DNA of 64,000 nucleotides from SIG440 sp045587485 (GTDB lineage: Bacteria; Bacillota; Clostridia; Monoglobales; Monoglobaceae). The notes beneath the pieces were generated by a model, which worked only from the letters and a program-made list of their open reading frames with translations, had not been told where the DNA came from and did no database searches. Where the stretch lies: contig JAZNCI010000085.1 of NCBI GenBank assembly GCA_045587485.1, positions 56,387 to 120,386 on the forward strand, written 5' to 3'. Each line of letters begins with the position of its first letter. The first letter of the stretch is position 1. This document shows, in pieces, positions 1-7,050 of this stretch. The position numbers and the translations under genes are program-made.

Positions 1-319
1 AGTGCCACAGACAATGGAAGAACTTCTTACTTTGCCCGGAGTTGGCAGAAAGACGGCAAATCTTGTCCTTGGTGATATTTTTGGCATCCCCGGAATTGTG
101 GTTGATACCCACGCCACAAGGCTTGCAAATCGTATGGGCTTTACCGTCAACAAGGATCCGTATAAGATTGAAATGGATTTATTGCAGATTGTCCCGCCAG
201 AGTATCAATCACATTTTTGTCATCAGTTGGTGTACCATGGCAGAGAGTTCTGTGATGCAAGAAAACCAAAATGTGCGGAGTGTCCCATCAGGGAACTTTG
301 TCCTCAACTGCTGAAATGA
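1..319 (+). CDS. nth: Endonuclease III, C-terminal part (5' end outside window)
   Basis: Bifunctional DNA glycosylase/AP lyase of base excision repair, acting on oxidised pyrimidines. The visible 105 residues carry the helix-hairpin-helix LPGVGRKTAN (residues 11-20) with the catalytic Lys17, the VDTH motif with catalytic Asp35, and the C-terminal iron-sulfur loop with Cys84, 91, 94 and 100 in the family spacing C-x6-C-x2-C-x5-C. The frame is open at the left window edge, so the N-terminal half is missing here only because the window starts inside the gene. The frame is read from base 2. The gene ends about 150 bp before a tRNA cluster on the same strand that has its own promoter. Confidence 0.95.
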   Translation, partial: VPQTMEELLTLPGVGRKTANLVLGDIFGIPGIVVDTHATRLANRMGFTVNKDPYKIEMDLLQIVPPEYQSHFCHQLVYHGREFCDARKPKCAECPIRELCPQLLK

Positions 320-401
320 TAAAATTTAAAGAAAATGAGAGAAATTCAAAGTATATTCATAGGTAATTGAATATAACCGAAAATAATTGACTATAAATAT
401 A

Positions 402-430
402 TTGACTTTTTCTTGTTAAGGTGATAGAAT
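402..430 (+). promoter_or_regulatory. Sigma-A promoter of the tRNA cluster
   Basis: TTGACT (402-407), a 17-base spacer and TAGAAT (425-430) lie 40 bases upstream of tRNA-Val. The match to the vegetative consensus is good for a stable-RNA operon. Confidence 0.75.
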
Positions 431-469
431 ACTAAAGTCGCTGATTTGGAAAACAAAAGCGATGTATGT

Positions 470-545
470 GGGCGCATAGCTCAGCTGGGAGAGCATCTGC
501 CTTACAAGCAGAGGGTCATAGGTTCGAGCCCTATTGTGCCCACCA
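470..545 (+). tRNA. tRNA-Val (anticodon TAC)
   Basis: Full cloverleaf of 76 bases. The acceptor GGGCGCA pairs with TGTGCCC (one G-U), the anticodon loop is CTTACAA, the T-loop is GGTTCGAGCC, and the 3' CCA is encoded (543-545). First of five tRNAs read in one direction. Open frames on the opposite strand here are antisense to the tRNAs and are not genes. Confidence 0.97.
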
Positions 546-550
546 CATAT

Positions 551-627
551 GGTCCGGTAGTTCAGTTGGTTAGAATGCCAGCCTGTCACGCTGGAGGTCG
601 TGGGTTCGAGCCCCATCCGGATCGCCA
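551..627 (+). tRNA. tRNA-Asp (anticodon GTC)
   Basis: Cloverleaf of 77 bases. The acceptor GGTCCGG pairs with CCGGATC, the anticodon loop is CTGTCAC in a CCAGC/GCTGG stem, the discriminator is G, and CCA is encoded. It starts five bases after tRNA-Val, so the two are one transcript. Confidence 0.97.
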
Positions 628-682
628 GTTATATAAAGGAAATCATTTGATTTCCTTTATATAATTAATTTCCAGGCTATAT

Positions 683-758
<76 letters not shown>

Positions 759-794
759 TTCACATTTTTAAGATTTGTGAATATAATATATTAT

Positions 795-869
795 GCGGGA
801 GTGGCTCAGTGGTAGAGCGTCACCTTGCCAAGGTGAACGTCGCGAGTTCGAATCTCGTCTTCCGCTCCA
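795..869 (+). tRNA. tRNA-Gly (anticodon GCC)
   Basis: Cloverleaf of 75 bases. The acceptor GCGGGAG pairs with CTTCCGC (one G-U), the anticodon loop is TTGCCAA in a TCACC/GGTGA stem, the discriminator is T, and CCA is encoded. Confidence 0.97.
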
Positions 870-878
870 AAGCTTAAG

Positions 879-910
879 ACAAAAGGACGCAAGATTCCGC
901 GTCCTTTTGT
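879..910 (+). terminator. Hairpin between tRNA-Gly and tRNA-Cys
   Basis: Perfect 12-bp stem, ACAAAAGGACGC (879-890) with GCGTCCTTTTGT (899-910), and an 8-base loop. The U-rich part lies inside the stem and only a short T-rich stretch follows, so it may be a partial terminator or a processing site. Confidence 0.5.
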
Positions 911-925
911 TCTAAAACTAAATAC

Positions 926-1000
926 GGCGCCATAGCCAAGTGGTAAGGCAAAGCTCTGCAAAAGCTCTATCCCCCGGTTCAAATCCGGGTGGCGCCTCCA
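926..1000 (+). tRNA. tRNA-Cys (anticodon GCA)
   Basis: Cloverleaf of 75 bases. The acceptor GGCGCCA pairs with TGGCGCC, the anticodon loop is CTGCAAA, the discriminator is T, and CCA is encoded. The first anticodon-stem pair is an A-C mismatch. It is the last tRNA of the cluster, directly followed by a terminator and the repeat-flanked element. Confidence 0.95.
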
Positions 1001-1039
1001 AAACAAAAAATCCTGTCGAAAGATAGGATTTTTTGTTTT
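1000..1039 (+). terminator. Terminator of the tRNA cluster
   Basis: The 15-bp stem AAAACAAAAAATCCT (1000-1014) with AGGATTTTTTGTTTT (1025-1039) places an A-tract and T-tract at its base, as in a Rho-independent terminator. The arm CGACAGGATTTTTT recurs at 1085-1098. Confidence 0.8.
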
Positions 1040-1040
1040 G

Positions 1041-1147
1041 TATTATTCATTTTTCATTATTCAATATTCATCATTCATTAAATCCGACAGGATTTTTTAA
1101 TGAATAATGAATGATGAAGTCGCCTTCGTCTGATGAATAATTAATAA
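1041..1147. repeat. Left flanking inverted-repeat region of the S23/IVP element
   Basis: TTCATCATTCATTAAA on the left is inverted as TTTAATGAATAATG and GAATGATGAA on the right, around a copy of the preceding terminator arm (CGACAGGATTTTTT, 1085-1098). A short GAAG-TCGC-CTTC hairpin and ATGAATAATTAATAATT follow up to the start of the next gene. The motifs are built from ATTCAT/ATGAAT words, like the array on the right side of the element. It is non-coding and looks like an element border. Confidence 0.6.
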
Positions 1148-1192
1148 TTGAAATTCTCTGGGTTTAGTGATATAATATTTTTGGTGATGATA

Positions 1193-1552
1193 ATGAAAGA
1201 AAATATTTTAATTGATAAATCAATAGATTTTGCTGCGAGAATTATAAAACTACAAAGATATTTAGTTAAGGATAAAAAAGAGACTATCATATCTAAACAA
1301 ATATTAAGAAGTGGCACGAGCATCGGTGCAAATATCAATGAAGCCAATTACGGACAAAGCAAGGCTGACTTTATATCAAAATTACATATATCCTTGAAAG
1401 AAACGGCTGAAACTGAATATTGGTTGAGATTGCTTGTTAAATCAGAATTACTGACAAATGACGAGGGAGAATCTTTGCTTAAAGATTGTCTTGAAATAAA
1501 AAGAGTGTTGATTTCTTCAATAAATACAGCAAAGAAAAACAAGAAGGAGTAA
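1193..1552 (+). CDS. Four-helix-bundle protein of the S23/23S rRNA intervening-sequence family
   Basis: A 119-residue, wholly helical protein with the family core LRSGTSIGANINEA, then GQSKADF and ETAETEYWLRLL, typical of the 23S rRNA intervening-sequence protein family (avd-like four-helix bundle). Its biochemical role is not established in the family; relatives occur in rRNA intervening sequences and, as Avd, next to diversity-generating reverse transcriptases. I place the start at 1193 (MKENILIDKS) because family members begin this way and GGTG lies just upstream; an in-frame ATG at 1148 would add an atypical tail. No reverse transcriptase or rRNA is nearby. The next gene starts four bases after the stop. 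Repeats flank the pair on both sides. Confidence 0.85.
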   Translation: MKENILIDKSIDFAARIIKLQRYLVKDKKETIISKQILRSGTSIGANINEANYGQSKADFISKLHISLKETAETEYWLRLLVKSELLTNDEGESLLKDCLEIKRVLISSINTAKKNKKE

Positions 1553-1556
1553 ACAA

Positions 1557-2096
1557 ATGAAAAGGGATTTAGAAAAAGGAAGAAAAATAGCGGTATCTAT
1601 TTTATTAGCGATTGTTGTTATTTGCATAACCTTGATTGTTAGCATTATTCTTTCGGAAGATACAGAGAATGTAAACGATGGTGTTGTGACAACTGAACAA
1701 ACAGTAAATGAAACTGTTTCAAATGAAGAGCAAAAAGACAACGTACTTTATTCTGATGATAATTTCAAAATTACATTTGTTGATTTCATGGATCCCAAAC
1801 TTGGTGTTACATCATACAACTTGTTGTTAGAAATTGAAAACAATTCAGAGCAAACCATTATTGTATCACCATCAGACGGATATGTTAATGATGAAGGTGT
1901 TTTCTTGGGGTCTGGAATGCCTGTTAAAGTTAAGCCAAACAAAAAAACTACAGGAGCATTTGTAGTCGGATATGGTAACACAAGCATAAAAAGTATCGAT
2001 GAAGTTAAAATACTTGAGCTAAAGTTAACACTGTATGATGAGAATTTTTCAAATGCACTATTGACAACTGATAACATTATAATAAATTTAGATTAA
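1557..2096 (+). CDS. Membrane-anchored protein of unknown function, DUF4352-like fold
   Basis: A 179-residue protein with one N-terminal membrane segment (about residues 10-32, IAVSILLAIVVICITLIVSI), an acidic linker rich in Thr, Glu and Asn, and an extracellular beta domain from about residue 63. The pattern (FKITFVDF, then LLLEIENNSEQTI, then a Gly-rich turn and a final strand) resembles DUF4352/DUF5067-type immunoglobulin-like domains. No lipobox is seen. AAGGAG lies in the 3' end of the preceding gene, so the two are translated from one message. Function is unknown; it may be cargo of the repeat-flanked element. Confidence 0.75.
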   Translation: MKRDLEKGRKIAVSILLAIVVICITLIVSIILSEDTENVNDGVVTTEQTVNETVSNEEQKDNVLYSDDNFKITFVDFMDPKLGVTSYNLLLEIENNSEQTIIVSPSDGYVNDEGVFLGSGMPVKVKPNKKTTGAFVVGYGNTSIKSIDEVKILELKLTLYDENFSNALLTTDNIIINLD

Positions 2097-2139
2097 ACAT
2101 ACTTTTTTGAATGGCATCTAAATCATTCGGATCTTCCAG

Positions 2140-2172
2140 AAAAAGCGACTTGTATCACACAAGTCGCTTTTT
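2140..2172 (+). terminator. Terminator after the S23/IVP gene pair
   Basis: The 14-bp perfect stem AAAAAGCGACTTGT (2140-2153) with ACAAGTCGCTTTTT (2159-2172), a 5-base loop and A/T-rich ends. It is symmetric and could work in both directions. Confidence 0.8.
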
Positions 2173-2326
2173 CAATGAATTGCCTTACGGCATTAATTGA
2201 AATCTACGATTTCATGAATTGAGCCTGCGGCTCATGAATTGCACTTCGTGCATTATAAAGGCAATTCAATTCATGTTGCGATAGCAACAATTCATGGTGA
2301 AACCAATTCATGACAACGAAGTTGTC
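2173..2326. repeat. Array of seven short hairpins with ATGAATTG/CAATTCAT spacers
   Basis: Seven mini-hairpins with 4-6 bp stems and 3-4 base loops occur in a row: TGCC/GGCA at 2181, GAAATC/GATTTC at 2199, GAGCC/GGCTC at 2221, TGCAC/GTGCA at 2240, GTTGC/GCAAC at 2275, TGGT/ACCA at 2295 and GACAAC/GTTGTC at 2312. The stems differ but the spacers are conserved: ATGAATTG in the left half and its inverse CAATTCATG in the right half, switching near 2262. The whole array is thus also a large imperfect inverted repeat. It is non-coding. Confidence 0.75.
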
Positions 2327-2368
2327 AAATCATTAAAAAGTAAGAGGCATCTAAACCATTCGGCTCTT

Positions 2369-2460
2369 TTCGATGAAATTTGCCCTCGGCAAGTGAAATA
2401 GCTTCGCAATGTGAATTGCGTGATGATACGAAATTCAATTTACCATTTCATAAATTAAGC
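2369..2460. repeat. Second, decayed hairpin array
   Basis: TGAAATTTGCC-CTC-GGCAA (hairpin at 2380-2392), then TGAAATAGCTTCGC, TGTGAATTGCG and ACGAAATTCAATTT follow the same plan of short hairpins separated by GAAATT/GAATT words, but with less perfect stems. It ends just before the promoter at 2467. Confidence 0.5.
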
Positions 2461-2466
2461 GATATA

Positions 2467-2495
2467 TTGATATTTTGACTGATATATGTTAAAAT
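2467..2495 (+). promoter_or_regulatory. Probable promoter of the LOG-family gene
   Basis: TTGATA (2467-2472), a 17-base spacer and TAAAAT (2490-2495). The transcript would have a leader of about 175 bases (2503-2679) in which I see no terminator hairpin or known riboswitch. Confidence 0.5.
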
Positions 2496-2679
2496 ATGTT
2501 TATGAAAGGATAGAAACCGATGTTATTGTAACATATTAGGGTATATGGATATATCAGAGACTTAAAACAGTTGTGGAAATCAATCGCAATTTTATAAATA
2601 AAGAAAACGTAAATTTTACGGACTCCAGATAGATAATTTGTGCGAAAAACAAAATAAGTCATATACAGGAGGTAAAAAT

Positions 2680-3252
2680 ATGTCAAAAAAATACTTTGTG
2701 TGTGTATACGGCGGAGCAAATGAAAAAATAGCAAGCCATCACAAAGATAAAATAGGTGAATTAGGAAAAATAATTGCAACAAACGACTTTTCACTTGTTT
2801 ACGGTGCCGGAGCAACAGGCTGTATGGGGGCGGTTGCAAGAGGTGTTAAGCAAAATGGTGGATATGTTATGGGGATTTCTCCCGACTTTATCAGCGAATT
2901 TGAGGATATATTTGCTTGTGATAACAAAGTAGTGGTAGATACCATGGCAGAGAGAAAAACTCTTATGGAAAAGCACGCAGATATTTTCTTCATTGCTCCC
3001 GGAGGAATAGGAACAATGGATGAATTCTTTCAGATTCTCACATTGAAATATTTGCAAAGAATGGATGTACCGATTGTTGTTTTAAACCTTGATGGGTTTT
3101 ATGATAAGCTAATTGCCTTGATTAATGATTTAGTCAGACAAGGAGCGGTAACAGAAGAAGTACATAAGTTATATGATGTTGTGACAGAAGTGAATGAGGA
3201 CACAATAATTCCGATACTAGAAAGAATTGTAAAAGATGACGGCCAGGAGTGA
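2680..3252 (+). CDS. TIGR00730/LOG-family Rossmann-fold protein
   Basis: A 190-residue protein with the family signature PGGIGTMDE (107-115) and the upstream MAERKTLM (89-96) that forms the phosphate/nucleotide site. Family members of the LOG type are cytokinin riboside 5'-monophosphate phosphoribohydrolases; in bacteria they are often misnamed lysine decarboxylase. A nucleotide 5'-monophosphate nucleosidase role is likely but the substrate is unknown. I use the ATG at 2680 because AGGAGG lies eight bases upstream; the upstream in-frame ATG at 2638 has no ribosome binding site. A radical SAM gene follows on the same strand after 68 bases. Confidence 0.88.
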   Translation: MSKKYFVCVYGGANEKIASHHKDKIGELGKIIATNDFSLVYGAGATGCMGAVARGVKQNGGYVMGISPDFISEFEDIFACDNKVVVDTMAERKTLMEKHADIFFIAPGGIGTMDEFFQILTLKYLQRMDVPIVVLNLDGFYDKLIALINDLVRQGAVTEEVHKLYDVVTEVNEDTIIPILERIVKDDGQE

Positions 3253-3320
3253 GGTGTATGAAACATTTTGTGTTTTGCCGTTCGTTTTAGATATACTAAA
3301 AATTTACGGAGAGTATAAAG

Positions 3321-4214
3321 ATGGATATATTAAAAAGCTGTACTCTGTGCCCAAGAAACTGTTGTGTTGACCGCACGGAAACAGTTGGTTTTTGTGGAGC
3401 CACAGATAAAATAAAGGTGGCAAGAGCGGCTTTGCATTTCTGGGAGGAGCCTTGTATTAGCGGCACACAAGGGTCGGGCACGGTGTTTTTCAGCGGGTGC
3501 AATTTAGCTTGTAAGTATTGCCAGAATTATGACATAAGCATTGGCGGTTTTGGCAAAGAAATAACAGACGTGCGGCTTGGTGAAATTTTTGTTGAGCTTC
3601 AGGAAATGGGAGCGCACAATATTAACCTTGTGACACCAACGCCCCACATTCCACAGATTAAAGCGGCAATTGACATTGTGCGTGATAAAGTACATATTCC
3701 ATTCATCGCTAATATGGGTGGCTATGAAAAACCCGAAACAATAAAGGCATTAAAGGGATATATTGATATTTTTCTTACAGATGTAAAATATAAATCCTTT
3801 GAGATTTCAAAGAATTACAGTGCGGCTCACGACTATTTTAAGTTTGCGGTTGACGCGCTTTGCGAAATGCTTGAAATCTGCGGTTTGCCACAGCTTGACG
3901 AAAATGGAATTATGGAGTCGGGTGTGATTGTAAGGCATCTTGTGCTGCCCGGTTGTCGCAAGGATTCATTTGATATACTTCAGAGCCTTGCAGATAAATT
4001 CGGCACAGAGAATTTTATTCTCAGCCTGATGAGTCAGTACACGCCCAACGGACATCTTGATGACCTGACACAGATAAATCGCCGCACCACCGCATTTGAA
4101 TATAATTCGGTTATTGATGCGGCTTTGGAACTCGGGTTTAAAAATGCCTATATGCAGGAAAAATCCAGTGCAACGGCAGAGTATACACCGCCATTTGATT
4201 TGACGGGAATATAA
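3321..4214 (+). CDS. Radical SAM protein, PflX type (COG1313)
   Basis: A 297-residue radical SAM protein with the cluster motif C60-x3-C64-x2-C67 (CNLACKYCQNY) and an N-terminal Cys-rich segment (CTLCPRNCCVD at 7-17, then GFCG) that could hold a further metal site. The whole-length pattern, including the TPTPH and FLTDVKY stretches, fits the PflX group, which resembles pyruvate formate-lyase activating enzymes but has no proven substrate. GGAGAG precedes the start. It converges with cca, whose stop lies eight bases away on the other strand, and no clear terminator separates them. Confidence 0.85.
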   Translation: MDILKSCTLCPRNCCVDRTETVGFCGATDKIKVARAALHFWEEPCISGTQGSGTVFFSGCNLACKYCQNYDISIGGFGKEITDVRLGEIFVELQEMGAHNINLVTPTPHIPQIKAAIDIVRDKVHIPFIANMGGYEKPETIKALKGYIDIFLTDVKYKSFEISKNYSAAHDYFKFAVDALCEMLEICGLPQLDENGIMESGVIVRHLVLPGCRKDSFDILQSLADKFGTENFILSLMSQYTPNGHLDDLTQINRRTTAFEYNSVIDAALELGFKNAYMQEKSSATAEYTPPFDLTGI

Positions 4215-4221
4215 AAACAGA

Positions 4222-5442
4222 TTATTTCACTTTTTTAAAATATTCAATCAGGGCAGACTTTGTATTCTGACATTTATCCTCAATAACAGCATCCAAAAGC
4301 GTGTTAAGTGCTTTGCCGATGTCTGACCCATTGAGATTGGCAAAAGCAAGGTCGTTTCCATCTACTGCAAGATCTTGCAGATGGCAACAAGCTTTATCAC
4401 GCAAAACTGCACAGAAGATGCTCTTTGATATATCCAATTCAGAGAGTGTGTCTAACTGCAAAGCTTTTTTTAATTCAAAAACATCCTGCAGCCTATCTGC
4501 ACCGATATCACGTATAATACGGCGGATTGAAATTTTGTCGGGCAGAATTTCACGGTACAGATTTTCCAGCAGAGTCAGAGCCAAACGCCGTGTTTTGTTA
4601 TCGTATTTGAGATTTGAAAAAAATGTTTTTGTTAAAGAATTAATATCTTGATTAAACATCTGCGCTGCACAAAAAAGAAATGCTGCAAGTCTTAAACTGA
4701 GTCTGTCTGGTAGACGGCTGATGCATTGAAAAACACCGGCATCAAAGGGCATTGACGGATACAAACCGAAAAGTCTTTGGGATACAACTGCAAAATATTT
4801 TTCCAGTGCCTGAGTGACATTGTCTGCGCACAGAATTTTATTCAGCTCGGTGGTAATGCGTTCTGCGGCAATATGGTCAAGCAAATGTCTTGATTTATGC
4901 AGTGCGTCAGAGGTAGCAGGCTCAATTTTAAAGCCAAGAACTGCTGAAAAACGTATTGCACGCATTATGCGAAGGGCATCCTCTGAAAACCGTTCTTCGG
5001 GATTGCCTACTGCACGAATAATTCTGTTATTCAGGTCCGACCGACCTTCGAAAGGGTCTATAATACCCTTGTCAGGATTATATGCCATAGCGTTTATTGT
5101 GAAATCACGACGTTTTAAATCCTCGGTAATATTGGATGAAAACATAACACTTTCGGGATGTCGACTGTCTTTGTAGCTTCCGTCAATACGAAAGGTGGTG
5201 ATTTCAAATGGGATTTTGTCAACAATTACTGTTACTGTTCCGTGTTTGATACCTGAGGGGATTACAGGATAGCTTGTGAATATTTTCTGTATCTCAACGG
5301 GTGTGGCAGAGGTTGTGATATCCCAGTCACAGGGTGATTTTCCCATGAGAATATCGCGGACACAACCGCCAACAGTATATGCCTCAAATCCTTGAACTGT
5401 TATTTGGGATAAAATTTTGTGCACCGCTTGCGGGATAATCAA
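4222..5442 (-). CDS. cca: CCA tRNA nucleotidyltransferase
   Basis: Adds or repairs the 3' CCA end of tRNAs. A 406-residue class II enzyme: the nucleotidyltransferase head has GGCVRD (25-30) and the metal-binding DWD (39-41), then RRDFTINAMAYNP in motif C and ALRIMRAIRFSA in the template-binding helices. It lacks a C-terminal HD domain. The start is TTG, which overlaps the stop of the upstream gene as TTGA; AGGAGG lies ten bases before it. This tight coupling suggests co-translation with the kinase-like gene upstream. The local tRNAs all encode CCA, so the likely role here is repair. Confidence 0.95.
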   Translation of the reverse strand: MIIPQAVHKILSQITVQGFEAYTVGGCVRDILMGKSPCDWDITTSATPVEIQKIFTSYPVIPSGIKHGTVTVIVDKIPFEITTFRIDGSYKDSRHPESVMFSSNITEDLKRRDFTINAMAYNPDKGIIDPFEGRSDLNNRIIRAVGNPEERFSEDALRIMRAIRFSAVLGFKIEPATSDALHKSRHLLDHIAAERITTELNKILCADNVTQALEKYFAVVSQRLFGLYPSMPFDAGVFQCISRLPDRLSLRLAAFLFCAAQMFNQDINSLTKTFFSNLKYDNKTRRLALTLLENLYREILPDKISIRRIIRDIGADRLQDVFELKKALQLDTLSELDISKSIFCAVLRDKACCHLQDLAVDGNDLAFANLNGSDIGKALNTLLDAVIEDKCQNTKSALIEYFKKVK

Positions 5443-6260
5443 AATTCGGTTTCCTCCTTTTTAGGGGTTGCTTCAACTTCGCAAATCAGGTCAGCAAAAG
5501 TGTCTTCATAAAGCGAATATGTAGGAATATAATGTGTAGGAGATTTTGCGACACGCTTGTGTGTCGCTATCGATTTTGGCAGAGAAATATCATATCTGTT
5601 ACCGCTTTTCAATGCTTTGTATGTCAGTACGCCGTTGAGCTCACGTGCAGAGTAACAGGAAGCCTTTAAAGAAAGTGCCATAATCGAGTCAACAGTGCTT
5701 TCAAACGGAATGACAAGGTCGTCGCCCTGCAGTGCCGCCTGAACGATTCTGGGATTAATGTTGCGGCAGTTATCACGAAGATGAAAAACAAGAGAATCTT
5801 TTGTTTCGGTTATATAAAGGGTGAATTTTACGCCACGGAAGTTGCAATTATCCGCACTGCGAAGGCAGATATATAAAAGATTGAGGAACATAAATTCAAA
5901 CTTGTTTTTGTCAATTTGCATAGGCACTGGACGAACAAGCTTTGAGTGGCAGTCTGCTGAAATCTCTATATATCCCGAAACTGTTTTGGTAAAGGTGCGG
6001 ATAAGCTCCGAAAGCAGATAAAACGGGTCAAAGTCTTCGACGGGGTTGTGTGTGTCCTGAGATTTTAAAAGGTATTCAAGAAGGTTGCAGATTTTATTCA
6101 TTTGAAAGTTACAGATATCCGCTGCCTGCAACTTTCGGAATATCGCAGGCGAAACATCGAAGTGGGTTTTTATATCATCTAATGATTGATGTGAAACAGA
6201 AACCAGATTTTTAAAGGTTGCAATTGCTGTGAGGTCAAAAAAGGTATTGTTTTGTGTCAT
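5439..6260 (-). CDS. Degenerate histidine-kinase-like protein
   Basis: A 273-residue soluble protein. Residues about 80-215 look like a GHKL/HATPase domain: FDPFYLLSELIRTF, then a helix with NLLYICLRSADN in the place of the N-box, then FHLRDNCRNINP in the place of the G1 box. The N-box Asn and the DxGxG of active kinases are not preserved, so ATP binding or catalysis is doubtful. The N-terminal helical part (about 10-70) may be a dimerisation region with one His (VSVSHQSL) at a DHp-like position. There is no membrane segment and no adjacent response regulator. It overlaps cca by four bases. I infer a scaffold or regulatory protein; its function is unknown. Confidence 0.6.
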   Translation of the reverse strand: MTQNNTFFDLTAIATFKNLVSVSHQSLDDIKTHFDVSPAIFRKLQAADICNFQMNKICNLLEYLLKSQDTHNPVEDFDPFYLLSELIRTFTKTVSGYIEISADCHSKLVRPVPMQIDKNKFEFMFLNLLYICLRSADNCNFRGVKFTLYITETKDSLVFHLRDNCRNINPRIVQAALQGDDLVIPFESTVDSIMALSLKASCYSARELNGVLTYKALKSGNRYDISLPKSIATHKRVAKSPTHYIPTYSLYEDTFADLICEVEATPKKEETEF

Positions 6261-6441
6261 TTTAAAAACTCCTGATATTTTTATTTAAAACTAATATAGC
6301 ACAAAAACAAAATTTCTTCAATATAATATGGAAAAAACAAAAAAATAAGACTTAAAGGTTGAGCAAATAAGAGCGTGAGAGAGAAAACAAGAGAAAAAAA
6401 GACTTTGGTAATAGGTAAATTAATTTATTTGAAAAAAGGGG

Positions 6442-6470
6442 TTGACAAAATAAAAAAATGGTATTATAAT
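6442..6470 (+). promoter_or_regulatory. Promoter of rplM-rpsI
   Basis: TTGACA (6442-6447), a 17-base spacer and TATAAT (6465-6470): a perfect vegetative consensus. Transcription would start near 6477, giving a leader of about 115 bases. Confidence 0.9.
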
Positions 6471-6516
6471 GGGATATGCTGTGCAAGAAAAGAGTGCAGA
6501 TAAATAATAATTCAGA

Positions 6517-6570
6517 CAGACTGTGGGCAAATGCGCACAGCGGTGAATGTGTTCATTTGCTCATAGTCTG
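6517..6570 (+). promoter_or_regulatory. Ribosomal protein L13-type leader hairpin
   Basis: CAGACTGTGGGCAAATG (6517-6533) pairs with CATTTGCTCATAGTCTG (6554-6570) in a long stem with one internal mismatch region and a 20-base apical part. Its place directly before rplM matches the L13 leader of Firmicutes, through which L13 is thought to repress its own operon. A covariance search with the Rfam L13 leader would settle it. Confidence 0.7.
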
Positions 6571-6594
6571 AAGGAAATTTAGGAGGAAATGAAA

Positions 6595-7032
6595 ATGTCA
6601 ACTTATATGGCAAAAGCTAATGAGCTTGAAAAAAAGTGGTACATTATCGACGCTGCAGGCAAGCCCCTCGGCCGTGTTGCTGCAACAGCTGCTGCAATTC
6701 TCAGAGGTAAGCACCGTCCTGAGTTTACTCCCAATGTAAACTGCGGCGAATATGTTATCATCATCAACGCAAAGGACACTGTTCTTACAGGCAAGAAGCT
6801 TGAACAGAAAAAGTATTACAGACACACAGGTTATATCGGCCACCTCAAGGAAGAATCATACAAGGACATGATGGCAAACAACCCCGTAAAGGCTGTTGAA
6901 CTTGCAGTTGCAGGTATGGTTCCCCACACAACATTGGGTAGACAGGCACTTAAGATGCTTAAGGTTTATGCTGATGCAAATCACAATCACGCAGCTCAGT
7001 CACCGGTTGAGTGGACAGGCGAGATTAAATAA
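6595..7032 (+). CDS. rplM: 50S ribosomal protein L13
   Basis: A 145-residue L13 with the family stretches KWYIIDAAGKPLGRVA near the N-terminus, then GEYVIIINA and GMVPHTTLGRQALK. I choose the ATG at 6595 rather than 6589: AGGAGG (6581-6586) is eight bases away from 6595 but only two from 6589, and homologues start with Met-Ser-Thr. It is the first gene of the rplM-rpsI operon, behind a consensus promoter and a structured leader. Confidence 0.97.
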   Translation: MSTYMAKANELEKKWYIIDAAGKPLGRVAATAAAILRGKHRPEFTPNVNCGEYVIIINAKDTVLTGKKLEQKKYYRHTGYIGHLKEESYKDMMANNPVKAVELAVAGMVPHTTLGRQALKMLKVYADANHNHAAQSPVEWTGEIK

Positions 7033-7050
7033 TAGAGGAGGTAGATATCA

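Larger units (their letters stand above)
2113..2368. repeat. 23-bp direct repeat enclosing the hairpin array
   Basis: GGCATCTAAATCATTCGG plus ATCTT (2113-2135) is repeated with two mismatches as GGCATCTAAACCATTCGG plus CTCTT (2346-2368). The copies bracket the terminator and hairpin array and could mark an insertion or an array duplication. Confidence 0.6.

Noticed and set aside
416..616. Minus-strand open frame of 66 codons with the familiar GLEPTTS/RARTYDPLLVRQ text
   Set aside because: It is the exact antisense of tRNA-Val and tRNA-Asp. Such frames are widely misannotated as proteins; the tRNAs explain all of it.
806..1006. Minus-strand frame with HPDLNRG and EDEIRTRD text
   Set aside because: Antisense to tRNA-Gly and tRNA-Cys; not a gene.
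2173..2326. Possible CRISPR array
   Set aside because: The constant word is only about 8 bases, changes orientation in the middle, and every variable part is self-complementary. No cas gene is present.
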